A stretch of 64,000 nt of DNA, taken from assembly GCF_000144625.1 (NCBI RefSeq), contig NC_014376.1, positions 1,860,001 through 1,924,000 of the forward strand. Reading direction: 5' to 3'. Positions within the stretch are counted from its first letter, which is position 1, and each line of letters starts with the position of its first letter. The notes beneath the pieces were generated by a model. That model was not told the DNA's origin. It was given only the letters and a program-made list of their open reading frames with translations, and did not search any database. This stretch comes from [Clostridium] saccharolyticum WM1. Its GTDB lineage: Bacteria > Bacillota > Clostridia > Lachnospirales > Lachnospiraceae. This document shows, in pieces, positions 9,501-17,902 of the stretch. The translations under genes were made by a program, and so were the position numbers.

Positions 9501-12500
9501 GGGAGATGCGAAGGACTGGTACGAGATTGCTCTGCCGAAAGGCTTGACCGGAACGATTACCCCGAAGAGTATGCCATCAGCTACTGTTACCGTAAACGGC
9601 AGCTATATCTATACCGGCAGTGCGATTGTTCCGACAGATGAGAATGTAGTGGTAAAGGACGGAACAACCACTCTCACAAAAGGTACAGATTACAGCTTTA
9701 CCGCAAGTAATAACATTAACGTAGGAACGGCAAGTGTAGAGGTTACCTTAAAGGGTAATTACAGCGGTAATGCAAGCGGAAGTTTTACCATTGCACCTAA
9801 AGCAGTTACACCAACCATTGAAGCCATAGGAAACAGAACGTTTACAGGAACACAGCTTACTCCGAATGTTACCGTAGAGAATGACGGCACAACGCTCATC
9901 AAGGATACTGACTATACCGTGAGCTATGGTGCAAATACCAATGTGGGAACAGGCAGCGTTACTGTAAGCCTAAAGGGTAATTACAGCGGAACAGCTACGG
10001 CGAATTTCGCCATAACCAAGGCGGCGTCACCAACGGTGTCGGCTCCGGACAATATCGCCATGGTAAAAGGACAGGAAAGAGCCTATACCTTTGACCTCTC
10101 CACTCTTACCATGCCGCAGAATGCAGGTGTGAAGACCTACGTGGTGGCATCTCCAAGTAATGCTGATTTGTTTGCTGTAAATCCAACTGTTGACGGCAGT
10201 ATGCTTAAATTCACCTCCAAGAGTGTGAGTACTGCGGGCGGTACAGCCACAGTGGCTGTGACCATTAAAAGTGATAATTATCGAGATGTTGCCGTTACTT
10301 TGACCTTTGAAATCGTCGATAAAGTGCCTGTAAGTATCAGCGGTATTGCCGCAGCAAGCAAGACTTATAACGGCACACCGGCGGTATATACAGGTACACC
10401 TATTGCAAAGGATGGTGAACATAAAGTCACTGTTTCCGGTTATAACTATACATGGAGCAAGGCAGACGGCACACCGCTTTTAGAAGCACCTAAATCAGTG
10501 GGTAACTATAAGCTTTCGGTATCCGTCAAGGCAGATGATCCTAACTATATCGGCAGTATTAATGTGCCGTTTGAAATCGTCAAGGCTAACCTTATTATTA
10601 AAGCCGATGACAAGCATATATTGATTGGCGGAGCAAAGCCTGACTACACTGCAACGGTTACAGGACTGGTAAACGGCGAAACAATCAGTGGCATTAGCTT
10701 TACGGACAATGCTCCTAATACCAATACCAAGGGCAGCTTTACCATTACTCCTTCAAACGGCACAATCACCGGCGGCGGTAACGGCAACTACAATATCACC
10801 TACGAAACAGGCACGCTGACGATAGGTATTGATGTGTCCGTCATTGATTCGGCAATCGCAGCGGCAAATACCGCAAAGAGCGGTGTTTCAGTGGACGATA
10901 GAGCGGCAAACCAAGTATCCAGTGGCACAAGATTTGTTACCACGGCAGAAATGAACGCACTGACCGCTGCAATTCAAACGGCAACAGAGGCAAAAGTCAT
11001 GGTAAACACAGCAGGAGAAGCACAGGCGGCAGCAAAGACACTGGAGGATGCAGTGGTAAGCTTCAAAGCAGCAATCAAAACAGGAAGCTATACCGCACCA
11101 AGCAGCGGCGGTGGTTCTTCTGGCGGCAGCACATCCTCAGGAGGAGGTACGACTACAACTCCTGCTCCTGTCGCAACACCGGAAAAGATGCCAAATCAGC
11201 CGGTAACAGCAACGGCTCCTGTCACGGCAACAGCAGGGACGAACGGTGCGGCAAGTGCATCTATCCCGGATAAAGCAGTAACCGATGCGATTTCCAAAGC
11301 ACAGGCGGATGCAACTAGCCAAGGCAAAACTGCAAATGGAATTTCAGTGGAACTGAACGTTACTATGCCAAAGGGCACAGCTTCCTTGACAGCAACCCTT
11401 ACCCGCAGCTCTTTGGATAGCCTTGTAAGCGCCGGAGTCAGCAGCCTTGAAATAGGCTGCTCCCTTGTACAGGTTAGCTTTGATAAAAAGGCGCTGGCTG
11501 AAATCCAGAAGCAGAGCAGTGGTAATATCAGTATTGCCATTGCACCAAAAACAAACCTTTCCGATGCGGCGAAAAAGATAATCGGCACAAGACCGGTCTA
11601 TGACATTACGGTAGGCTATGGAAGCGGAAAAACAGTATCCAGCTTTGGCGGTGGAATTGCAACAGTATCTATTCCATATACGCTGGGCAAGAATGAGGCA
11701 GTCGGTGGTCTATATGCAGTTTATGTCGATGCAAAGGGCAACGCAAACCGCATTGCAGGCTCTGCCTATGATGCAAACAGCGGCTGTGTTATCTTCACAA
11801 CCACGCACTTTTCGCAGTACGGCATTGGCTACACTGCACCGACAGCAAAGTTTACAGATACCAGTACCCATTGGGCAAAGGAATCCATTGACTATGTGGT
11901 GGGCAGAGGGCTGATGTCCGGAAGTTCGGAAACAGCATTTACACCAAATTCCGCTATGACGCGGGGAATGCTGGTAACAGCTCTTGGCAGACTAGCAGGA
12001 GTGGATACAAAAGCCTATACAAAGAACAGCTTCACAGATGTAAAAGCAGACAGTGCATATCGTCCGTATATTGAGTGGGCGTACAGCAAGGGCATCATTC
12101 AGGGCATCGGAAACAGCCAGTTTGCTCCGGACAGGGCGATTACCCGTGAGGAAATTGCGGTAATCTTTGCAAACTATGCAAAGGCAACCGGCTATACGCT
12201 GCCAATCACCCGTGAAGCAAGCATCTACGCTGATGCTTCCGGTATTGGAAGTGCGTACAAAGACGCTGTAAAAGCCATGCAGCAGGCAGGAATTATGATG
12301 GGAGGCAGTGACAATAAGTTCAATCCAAAGGGAAATGCCACCCGCGCCGAGGTTTCCTCCATGTTAGGCCGTTATATCAAGCTTACCATCAATCCTGCCA
12401 CAGCGCAGGGATGGGCGCAAAACGATGCCGGACAGTACCTGTACTACAAGGATGGCAAAGCTCTAACCGGTACACAGACCATCGACGGTGTGAAGTATTT

Positions 12501-12777
12501 CTTCAGCACCGATGGTACGCTGAAAACCGGCTGGGTCAAGGACGGCGATAACTGGCGTTTTTATTCCGGTAAGACCATGTTAGTCGGCTTTTGGGATCTT
12601 GGTGCAAACGGAAACAATAAGACCTATTACTTTACCAAGGACGGTCTGATGGTATCCGGTAAGTGGCTTGAGATTGACGGTAAATGCTATTACTTTTACA
12701 CTGATGGTTCTCTTGCCAGAAGCACCAAAATCGACGGCTATGAAGTCGATGAAAAAGGCGTAAGAAAAGCAAAGTAA
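6563..12777 (+). pseudogene. Giant adhesin, 3' part (Ig/MBG repeats, SLH, choline-binding-type repeats)
   Basis: This is the distal 2,070 codons of the interrupted surface protein. In order it shows the end of an Ig-like domain, a third beta-helix-like module (about 6650-7270, with the same TIDLNGRTW and KSGANITLKDS signatures as the two modules before the IS), about ten Ig-like repeats of the MBG/YDG type (7680-10830, with motifs such as KKYDGGAD, YTGSAIVP and LKGNYSG), a helical stretch, a Gly/Ser-rich hinge near 11105-11150, an 11180-11850 domain, three S-layer-homology repeats (11850-12390: THWAKESIDYV, YIEWAYSKGI, KDAVKAMQQAG) and four choline-binding-type repeats (GWVKDGDNWRFY, GKWLEIDGKCYYF). 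Two separate wall-attachment modules in one chain are notable. A GTG at 6586 could start translation, but no signal peptide remains, so the fragment should not be exported. Confidence 0.85.
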
Positions 12778-12804
12778 CCGGCAACCATAATAAACAAAAT
12801 TGAA

Positions 12805-12883
12805 TTAAGGGCAAACCCATCTAAAGATGGGGACGCAAAGCCGAGGGTCTAAGGCGCACATTGTGCTATGATAGTCTGGCTGC
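12805..12883 (+). ncRNA. Cyclic di-GMP-I (GEMM-I) riboswitch
   Basis: The segment carries the diagnostic GEMM-I core: GGCAAACC, a short stem closed by a UAAA tetraloop (CATC/GATG), then GGGACGCAAAGCC, a second stem-loop containing GGGTCTAAGGC, and the closing TGGCTGC. These are the conserved bases that bind c-di-GMP between the two helices. The tetraloop is UAAA instead of the common GAAA, which would still be able to dock into its receptor. The aptamer is followed after 14 bases by a terminator hairpin, giving a standard transcription-control platform. It starts 27 bases after the adhesin stop, so it controls what lies downstream and not the adhesin, unless it acts on read-through transcripts. 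Confidence 0.9.
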
Positions 12884-12897
12884 AAAAAAACTGCAAA

Positions 12898-12932
12898 GAG
12901 CCTGCTCTCTATTCTAAGGGCAGGCTCTTGTC
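12898..12932 (+). terminator. Riboswitch expression-platform terminator
   Basis: GAGCCTGC (12898-12905) pairs with GCAGGCTC (12920-12927), followed by a short T-rich tail. An outer AAAACTGC/GCAGTTTT pairing (about 12887-12894 with 12937-12944) can extend the stem and overlaps the end of the aptamer region, so ligand binding could change terminator formation. Whether ligand turns expression on or off cannot be decided by eye. Confidence 0.7.
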
Positions 12933-12967
12933 ATAAGCAGTTTTAGCTGAATTATTTGAAGTACAAT

Positions 12968-13047
12968 CCCCTTTCGCTATGCGTAATAGCAAAAGGGGTA
13001 CCCATATGAGCATTCCAAACTTCCATCCTTTTCAGGGGTGGAAATAA
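12968..13047 (+). other. Hairpin followed by a 13-codon mini reading frame
   Basis: CCCCTTTCGCTAT (12968-12980) pairs with AATAGCAAAAGGGG (12985-12998) around a GCGT loop. Directly after it, ATG at 13006 opens a 13-codon frame (MSIPNFHPFQGWK) ending at 13047. The bases before that ATG are the end of the hairpin, so any ribosome-binding site (GGGG) is locked in the stem. It could be a leader peptide of the riboswitch-controlled transcript or chance. Apart from this and the riboswitch, the 12778-13102 gap holds no gene. Confidence 0.3.
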
Positions 13048-13163
13048 AGACGGCACACGACAAATTTATATAAACAAATACAAAAAGACAGCATTTTGCT
13101 TTTGATGTGACCCCAACAAGTTAGACTTTATAGCGAAGTAGTTTTAAACTGCTTCGCTATTTT

Positions 13164-13964
13164 TTATGCAGCCAGGAGGCTGAGTCTGTATTCTACAGGA
13201 CTCATCCATCCCAGTTTTTCTTTAATTCGTTTCTCATTGTAGTATTTTATGTATTTCTCAATAGCTGACTTAAGCTCTTCATAACTATAGTAAACTACAC
13301 CATAATACATTTCTTGCTTTATAAGTCCAAAAAAGTTTTCCATAACCGAATTATCGTGACAATTTCCTTTTCTGGACATGCTTTGAAATATCTTGTTTTC
13401 CTTAAGCGTACGAACATACGCTTTCATTTGATAAGCCCAGCCTTGATCTGAGTGGAATGTACGTCTATATTTACAATCCTCTGTTTTTTCTATTGTTTTG
13501 TTTAAGGCATCCATTATACTTTCTGCAGATGGTTTCTGTGATATGCCATAACTGATTATTTCTCTATTACACATATCCATAAATGGATCCAGGTAAAGCT
13601 TCCTGATATTCATTCTTCCTTTTTCATCTATTTCATAATACTTAAATTCAGAGGTGTCGGTCGTAATCTTCTGGTGTGGAATGTAAGTTTCAAATCGTCT
13701 GTGAATTCTATTCGGAGCAACCTTTCCTACTTTGCCTTTATAAGAACTGTATTTGCGGCTTTTCCGCGTGAACGATATCACCTGAAGACCAAGCTTTTGA
13801 ATAATCCGTTGAACCCGTTTCTTGTTTACAATTAGTCCTTGTTTTCTTAACTCTCCATAAATGCGGCGATAGCCAAAATCTTTGTTATTCTTTCGTATTT
13901 CAAGGATCTTTTGCTCGAATTCTTGATTTTGGTTTTTTCTATCAAAACGTTTCTGCCAATACAT
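13164..13964 (-). CDS. IS3-family transposase OrfB (integrase core)
   Basis: The 266-residue protein carries the rve integrase core that performs strand transfer. An N-terminal HTH_21 region (IRKNNKDFGYRRIYGELR) precedes the DDE residues: Asp in TTDTSEFKY (near 100), Asp in FHSDQGWAYQ (near 168) and Glu in MENFFGLIKQEMYY (near 208). The open frame extends upstream of the ATG at 13964 and overlaps the end of orfA in the -1 frame. In IS3 elements OrfB is made as an OrfAB fusion by -1 frameshifting; a slippery CAAAAAG is present in the overlap near 14043-14054. The frame is complete, ending next to the left inverted repeat. Confidence 0.93.
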   Translation of the reverse strand: MYWQKRFDRKNQNQEFEQKILEIRKNNKDFGYRRIYGELRKQGLIVNKKRVQRIIQKLGLQVISFTRKSRKYSSYKGKVGKVAPNRIHRRFETYIPHQKITTDTSEFKYYEIDEKGRMNIRKLYLDPFMDMCNREIISYGISQKPSAESIMDALNKTIEKTEDCKYRRTFHSDQGWAYQMKAYVRTLKENKIFQSMSRKGNCHDNSVMENFFGLIKQEMYYGVVYYSYEELKSAIEKYIKYYNEKRIKEKLGWMSPVEYRLSLLAA

Positions 13965-14005
13965 ATATGTTGCTTTAGGAAAACCTGTGATTGCGAGAAT
14001 GTCTT

Positions 14006-14569
14006 TTAGTTTGAATGATCCTCGGAGGCTGTGGATGATTCTCGCTTTTTGTTCTGAGGTGTTCCCTCTAAACGCAGCCTCCTCAGTTCTTTTAAATACG
14101 CATTCTCTATTTTTAGTTTTAGTAATTCATCCTCGAGTTGCTTGATATACTCATTATTATCTTTTAATGAATCTGGCACATCCCGGGCTATCTCTTTAGG
14201 TTTATCCATTTTTCTTCGCCGTCCTTTACGCTTTGGTCTCAAAGCATCAGGACCAGCAATTCTGAAATCATTAACCCACTTGGTAATTAACGGTGGATTA
14301 TTCATTCCAACTGTAAGAGCGAGCTCCTGATAAGAAACCTCTGTTGATAGATATAACTCTACCACATGAAGCTTAAATTCGAAAGAGTACGTTTCATTTT
14401 GACGAGAACGTCTCAGTCCTTCGTCACCGAATTCTTTATATGCAGCAACCCATTTTCGTATCATTATCCGCGAAACATTATATTTCTTGGACAAAAAAGC
14501 ATAACCACCTTCACCAGACTCATAAGCCAATACCATTCTTTTCTTTAAACCAAAACTGTGTTTTGCCAT
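14006..14569 (-). CDS. IS3-family transposase OrfA (DNA-binding subunit)
   Basis: The 187-residue OrfA holds two helix-turn-helix segments: LKKRMVLAYESGEGGYAFLSKKYNVSRIMI region (residues 8-40) and a second in the ELYLSTEVSYQELALTVGM region (about 67-90). A C-terminal leucine-zipper-like helix (YIKQLEDELLKLKIENAYL, about 140-165) would allow dimerisation. I chose ATG 14569 because GGGAGG lies ten bases upstream; an upstream ATG at 14587 lies in the terminal repeat. OrfA alone usually represses transposition, and its -1 frameshift product with OrfB is the active transposase. Confidence 0.9.
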   Translation of the reverse strand: MAKHSFGLKKRMVLAYESGEGGYAFLSKKYNVSRIMIRKWVAAYKEFGDEGLRRSRQNETYSFEFKLHVVELYLSTEVSYQELALTVGMNNPPLITKWVNDFRIAGPDALRPKRKGRRRKMDKPKEIARDVPDSLKDNNEYIKQLEDELLKLKIENAYLKELRRLRLEGTPQNKKRESSTASEDHSN

Positions 14570-14707
14570 AAAAAACTGACCTCCCATAAATTAGATTTTT
14601 CGGTCTAACTTATGGGGGTCAGTTCATTTTACAGGCAGAGTGCTGTCTTTTTGTATTTGACAAAATTCCTGTGGATACGACATTTTTCAGCTATCTATTG
14701 CCGTGGT

Positions 14708-14756
14708 CCTTCCTCCGATTTGTTTCGCATTTTAGCAAAACAGATCGGAGGAAAGG
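14708..14756 (+). promoter_or_regulatory. RBS-sequestering hairpin of the sigma-like gene
   Basis: CCTTCCTCCGATTTGTTT (14708-14725) pairs with 14737-14756, with one bulge and one mismatch. The right arm contains the ribosome-binding site ATCGGAGGAAAGG of the ATG at 14760. The left arm thus contains a perfect anti-Shine-Dalgarno (CCTTCCTCC). Folding would hide the site, so translation likely needs an opening event such as coupled transcription, a protein or an upstream RNA change. Confidence 0.65.
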
Positions 14757-14759
14757 AAT

Positions 14760-15290
14760 ATGAAGAATTATAAAGATAGTGATTATGCACTGAATAAGTT
14801 CAGTGAGGGCATTGTGTACCGCTTTGCCGACCGTATTGTGGAAATTACATTGGAGGACTACCTTTCGGAGAATCCCGGCAAAACCGCAGAGGACTTTATG
14901 GAACTAAAAGCGCTGTCGGACGAAATCTATCATCAGCAGGTGATAGACGAAAATCGGACAAGCCGTTTGGATGTCAGTATCAATGGCTTAGAGGATACGG
15001 AGGCGCTTGCTACGGCTTCTCTCGATACGGAGCTGATACATAAAAAAGATACTGAAAAGGCCATAGAAGCCGCCAGACAGCTTCTTGACAGCGGTGGATT
15101 AACAGAAGTTCAGCGGCGGCGGTTCCTGTTGCATTTCTTTCAAGGGCTATCCATTCGCCAGATTGCCGCCTTAGATGAGGTCGATTATCGAGCAGTATGG
15201 GATAGTTTATATTGGGCTTCAAAAAAATTACCCCCCCCTGTTTTTTTGACATTGGGTGAAAGGAAATTTTCCAAGCTTCCTTTCGCCTGA
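14760..15290 (+). CDS. Sigma-70-like (region 4) regulator of the conjugative element
   Basis: The 176-residue protein has a sigma region-4-type helix-turn-helix near residues 118-155: LTEVQRRRFLLHFFQGLSIRQIAALDEV then a recognition helix ending SLYWASKKL. The first 100 residues are acidic and unlike sigma region 2. Such proteins are common near the helicase and recombinase genes of clostridial conjugative elements and probably recruit RNA polymerase to element promoters. The last twenty residues follow a run of nine C and one of seven T. This makes a local frameshift possible, because relatives usually end soon after the KKL with a basic tail. The start is fixed by ATCGGAGGAAAGG just upstream, which lies in a hairpin. 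Confidence 0.78.
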   Translation: MKNYKDSDYALNKFSEGIVYRFADRIVEITLEDYLSENPGKTAEDFMELKALSDEIYHQQVIDENRTSRLDVSINGLEDTEALATASLDTELIHKKDTEKAIEAARQLLDSGGLTEVQRRRFLLHFFQGLSIRQIAALDEVDYRAVWDSLYWASKKLPPPVFLTLGERKFSKLPFA

Positions 15291-15725
15291 ACATTGAAAA
15301 CAGAATATGGGTGTGTTGAGTACATTACCGGCAGGAAAAGCGACATAACGGGACACGCGAAGACGAGGGCAAGCCCTCCGAGCGAGAATGTCTGCGGTTG
15401 TTACGCTCCGTGGTGGAGCGGATTGCGATGATCCTTGCCGGTGATTATGATACTTCTGTTTTGAACGCTTCACCGCATTGAACAGCCCGGCAGGATGACC
15501 GGGAGAACGCATCACCCTCGTTTGAGAAAGAATGAGGGGCGGCTTTTATGGATTCCGTGTAACCGCGCGGAACGCTCAACACACCATCTTTTTTATAAAA
15601 CCTCTATCGGAGCGATAGAAACCATGCGGCGGAATAGGCATTTCAGTCAACAGACTTTCAAAACCTTTCCTGCTCCGCCGCATTCTTGTGTCGCTCCTTT
15701 AGGATTCAAAGGAGGCATAAAAGCT
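15291..15725 (+). other. Non-coding or decayed stretch between sigma-like gene and helicase
   Basis: No gene with a start codon is evident. One frame is open from 15320 to the TGA at 15481 (54 codons, RHNGTREDEGKPSE... LLRSVVERIAMILAGDYDT), but it lacks ATG, GTG or TTG near its beginning; it may be the rest of a small element gene. Two inverted repeats follow: CTATCG/CGATAG near 15602-15616, and ATGCGGCGGA near 15623 with TCCGCCGCAT near 15674. The frame is also open from 15495 into the helicase, but its composition looks non-coding and no RBS precedes it. Confidence 0.4.
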
Positions 15726-17432
15726 ATGAATGAGAAAAAGCTCTGCATGGCAGACATTCAAAATAAGATTTATGAAGCCGGTTTGCTTCGACCGGAAGAA
15801 AAGGTGGTGCTGATCACCCCAAATTGCGTCCTGCTGGAGCTTTACACCGGCAAAACATACAGCTACCGTATGGTAGATCTGATTACATTAAAAGCGAAAA
15901 GACTGTTTTCCAGCCAGAAGCCGTTATCGTCCTCTGGCTATCAGAAAGCCATTGAAAAAATGCTGGCACAGATATCTGAGGTGGAAGAACCGATACCCGC
16001 AGATAAGCATAACCGTGCAAGAGAGCTTCTGACCTATACTTTTACCGACATTCTGCCAAAGCATGGTATGACCTTTCGGGAAAACCAACTGTCCCTTGCC
16101 TTGTCAATGCTGGATGCCATGGAAGAAACCAAAGTAGCACTATGCGAGGCAGAGGTGGGTACGGGCAAGATCCATGCCTACATATTAGCGGCAACAATCT
16201 ACCGTTTGTTCCACGGGAGCAGTCAACCGACGATTATCTCCACTTCCACTATTGCCCTGCAAAAAGCATTGACCGAAGAATACATTCCTCAGATTTCTAA
16301 TATTCTAATGGAACATCGTATTATTGAAAAGCCCTTATCTTTTGTGGTGCGTAAGGGAAAATCGCACTATGCTTGTGATGACCGGGTGCGAAATTATCGT
16401 TCCTCCATTTTGAATAATGGGCGTGAGGAAGATAAAGAACTGATTGAAACGCTGGATTGCTTATATACCGGCGCCTGCTCCATTGATTTGGACAGCCTGC
16501 CTCTGACCGATTATGTCAAGGGACGTATCTGCGTGGAACGCTGCCATCTGAATTGCGACCTCTCCGATATTTGCCGCTATCGCAATTTTATCCTTAAATC
16601 GCAGACCAATGCGTTTTATTTTCAAATTGCAAACCACAACTTGGTCTTAGCGGATGTGCTGAGCCAAAAAGGCGGAAGAAACCGACTGTTTCCAACCTGC
16701 GGGCTGATGATTTTTGATGAGGCTCATAAACTGCTTGATGTAGCAAGGCAGATGTACGAATGACCCTTGAAAGTGTGGAGCTGGAACGGCTTACCTCCAG
16801 CATCTACCGCTCCATAGGCAGCCAGAACCCGGATAAGGGTGAGATTTTAAGACTTTGTGAAGAAATGCTGCGGCAGAATACGGCATTGTTTGAAAATCTG
16901 AAAAGCTCCGCAGGCGTGACCTATGACAAAACCTGTTCAGCGGTAGAACTCCGTTTTGACAGCATACAGAACCTAAAAGCACTGACAGAGATTTTACGCA
17001 GAGTGTCAGTGCTTTTCTTTACCAGAGATGATAGGAAAGCCGCAGCCTATGGGCGATTGGTCAGCCGCATGGAGCAAAAGCTCTCCAAGCTGATGATTTT
17101 GCTGGACTACTCTCAGTCAATCTGCTGGCTTGGAGCATACCGGTACCACCGCCTGTCAGGTCTGCACCTTGCCAAAGCAACTGGATTTTTTATTGTTTGA
17201 GGATATTTGGGATAAGACAATGCCTTATGTATTGACATCAGGAACACTGTCAGTTCGGCCGCGGGATACGCCGGGAAACCGATACTTGTGTGTTTTCCAT
17301 CTTGGACAGCCGTGCCGGTGGACGCTACCTAAATGATATTTTAGCCGCTCTGCCCGACATGCCGGTAACTGACCGGATTGAGGATGTGGGGCGGTTTATT
17401 CTGTCCCATAAGGATGAAAGTTACTTTGCATA
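15726..17432 (+). pseudogene. DinG/Rad3-like ATP-dependent helicase, frameshifted
   Basis: From ATG 15726 (GGAGG ten bases upstream) a DinG-like superfamily 2 helicase can be read: Walker A-like AEVGTGKI near residue 142, a cluster of cysteines typical of the iron-sulfur domain (CVERCHLNCDLSDIC, about 260-275) and a DEAH box FDEAH near 335. The usual GKT of Walker A is GKI here. The frame breaks after QMYE at 16763 and continues one base out of phase at 16760-17200, breaks again near 17125-17200 into 17130-17336, and a last piece (RYLNDILAALPDMP ... HKDESYFA) ends at 17432. Domain 2 motifs between are largely missing, so frameshifts and an internal deletion have inactivated it. Confidence 0.8.
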
Positions 17433-17486
17433 GGACAATCAGGATTTTTCATACAGTGTGAGAGAAGCGGTAAAGGAGGTCATGCC

Positions 17487-17744
17487 ATGCAGCCACAAAT
17501 CATTACACTTAATCCATCCTGCAAGGATGTGGATATAAGAACAGCAGATCGGAATGCGCTGGTTGATATCAATGATGTGAATATAGATAAAAAGCTCCCA
17601 AGGGAACAGCGGCTGGAGGATTATGTCCGCCAGATTGGAAATCCGTATTGCTACAAATGCGAAGAGGCCATTGTAAAAATTAGTTTTTCCGAAACAACAG
17701 CGACCCTTGAGGATCGCATTGAAAATTACTTAAAAACATTTTAG
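17487..17744 (+). CDS. Small conserved conjugative-element protein (DUF6870-like)
   Basis: The 85-residue protein begins MQPQIITLNPSCKDVDIRTA and contains LPREQRLEDYVRQIGNPYCYKCEEAIV and a C-terminal TLEDRIENYLKTF helix. The NPYCYKC segment and its place just before a serine recombinase match a small family common in clostridial conjugative elements, which I believe is DUF6870, though the family number is from memory. AAAGGAGG precedes the ATG by about ten bases. It has no signal peptide or membrane helix, and its function is unknown. A possible role in recombinase control or element maintenance rests only on gene order. Confidence 0.7.
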   Translation: MQPQIITLNPSCKDVDIRTADRNALVDINDVNIDKKLPREQRLEDYVRQIGNPYCYKCEEAIVKISFSETTATLEDRIENYLKTF

Positions 17745-17902
17745 GAGCGGAAAATGGATCAGACATACTGTAGCGGATTTTTCTTTTTGTCTGGACGCGA
17801 AATTGTTACTATGCTACAATGAGTCGCAAATAGACGTAACGGTGGAAGCCTGTTGTTGAAAAGTCCTGCTGATTGGAAATTCAACGATTAGGAGGTTCCA
17901 CT

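Larger units (their letters stand above)
13103..14626. mobile_element. IS3-family insertion sequence (IS150-like)
   Basis: The element is about 1,524 bp with orfA and orfB on the minus strand. Related ends can be read as TGATGTGACCCC at 13103 and, reversed, TGAACTGACCCC at 14626, continuing into a shared AAGTTAGAC. A possible 3-bp TTT target duplication flanks it (13100-13102 and 14627-14629), which fits the 3-bp duplications of the IS150 group, but the T-rich target makes the exact ends uncertain by a few bases. Both reading frames look intact. Confidence 0.88.
13075..14659. repeat. 19-bp inverted repeat split by the IS3-family element
   Basis: CAAATACAAAAAGACAGCA at 13075-13093 is exactly complementary to 14641-14659. 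Without the insertion sequence the two arms would be about 20 bases apart and form a strong hairpin in the leader of the sigma-like gene at 14760. The insertion therefore destroyed a structured regulatory or terminator site. Confidence 0.75.

Noticed and set aside
15495..15725. Extension of the helicase reading frame upstream of 15726
   Set aside because: It has no RBS, contains inverted repeats typical of non-coding DNA, and homology begins at the ATG 15726 with GGAGG before it.
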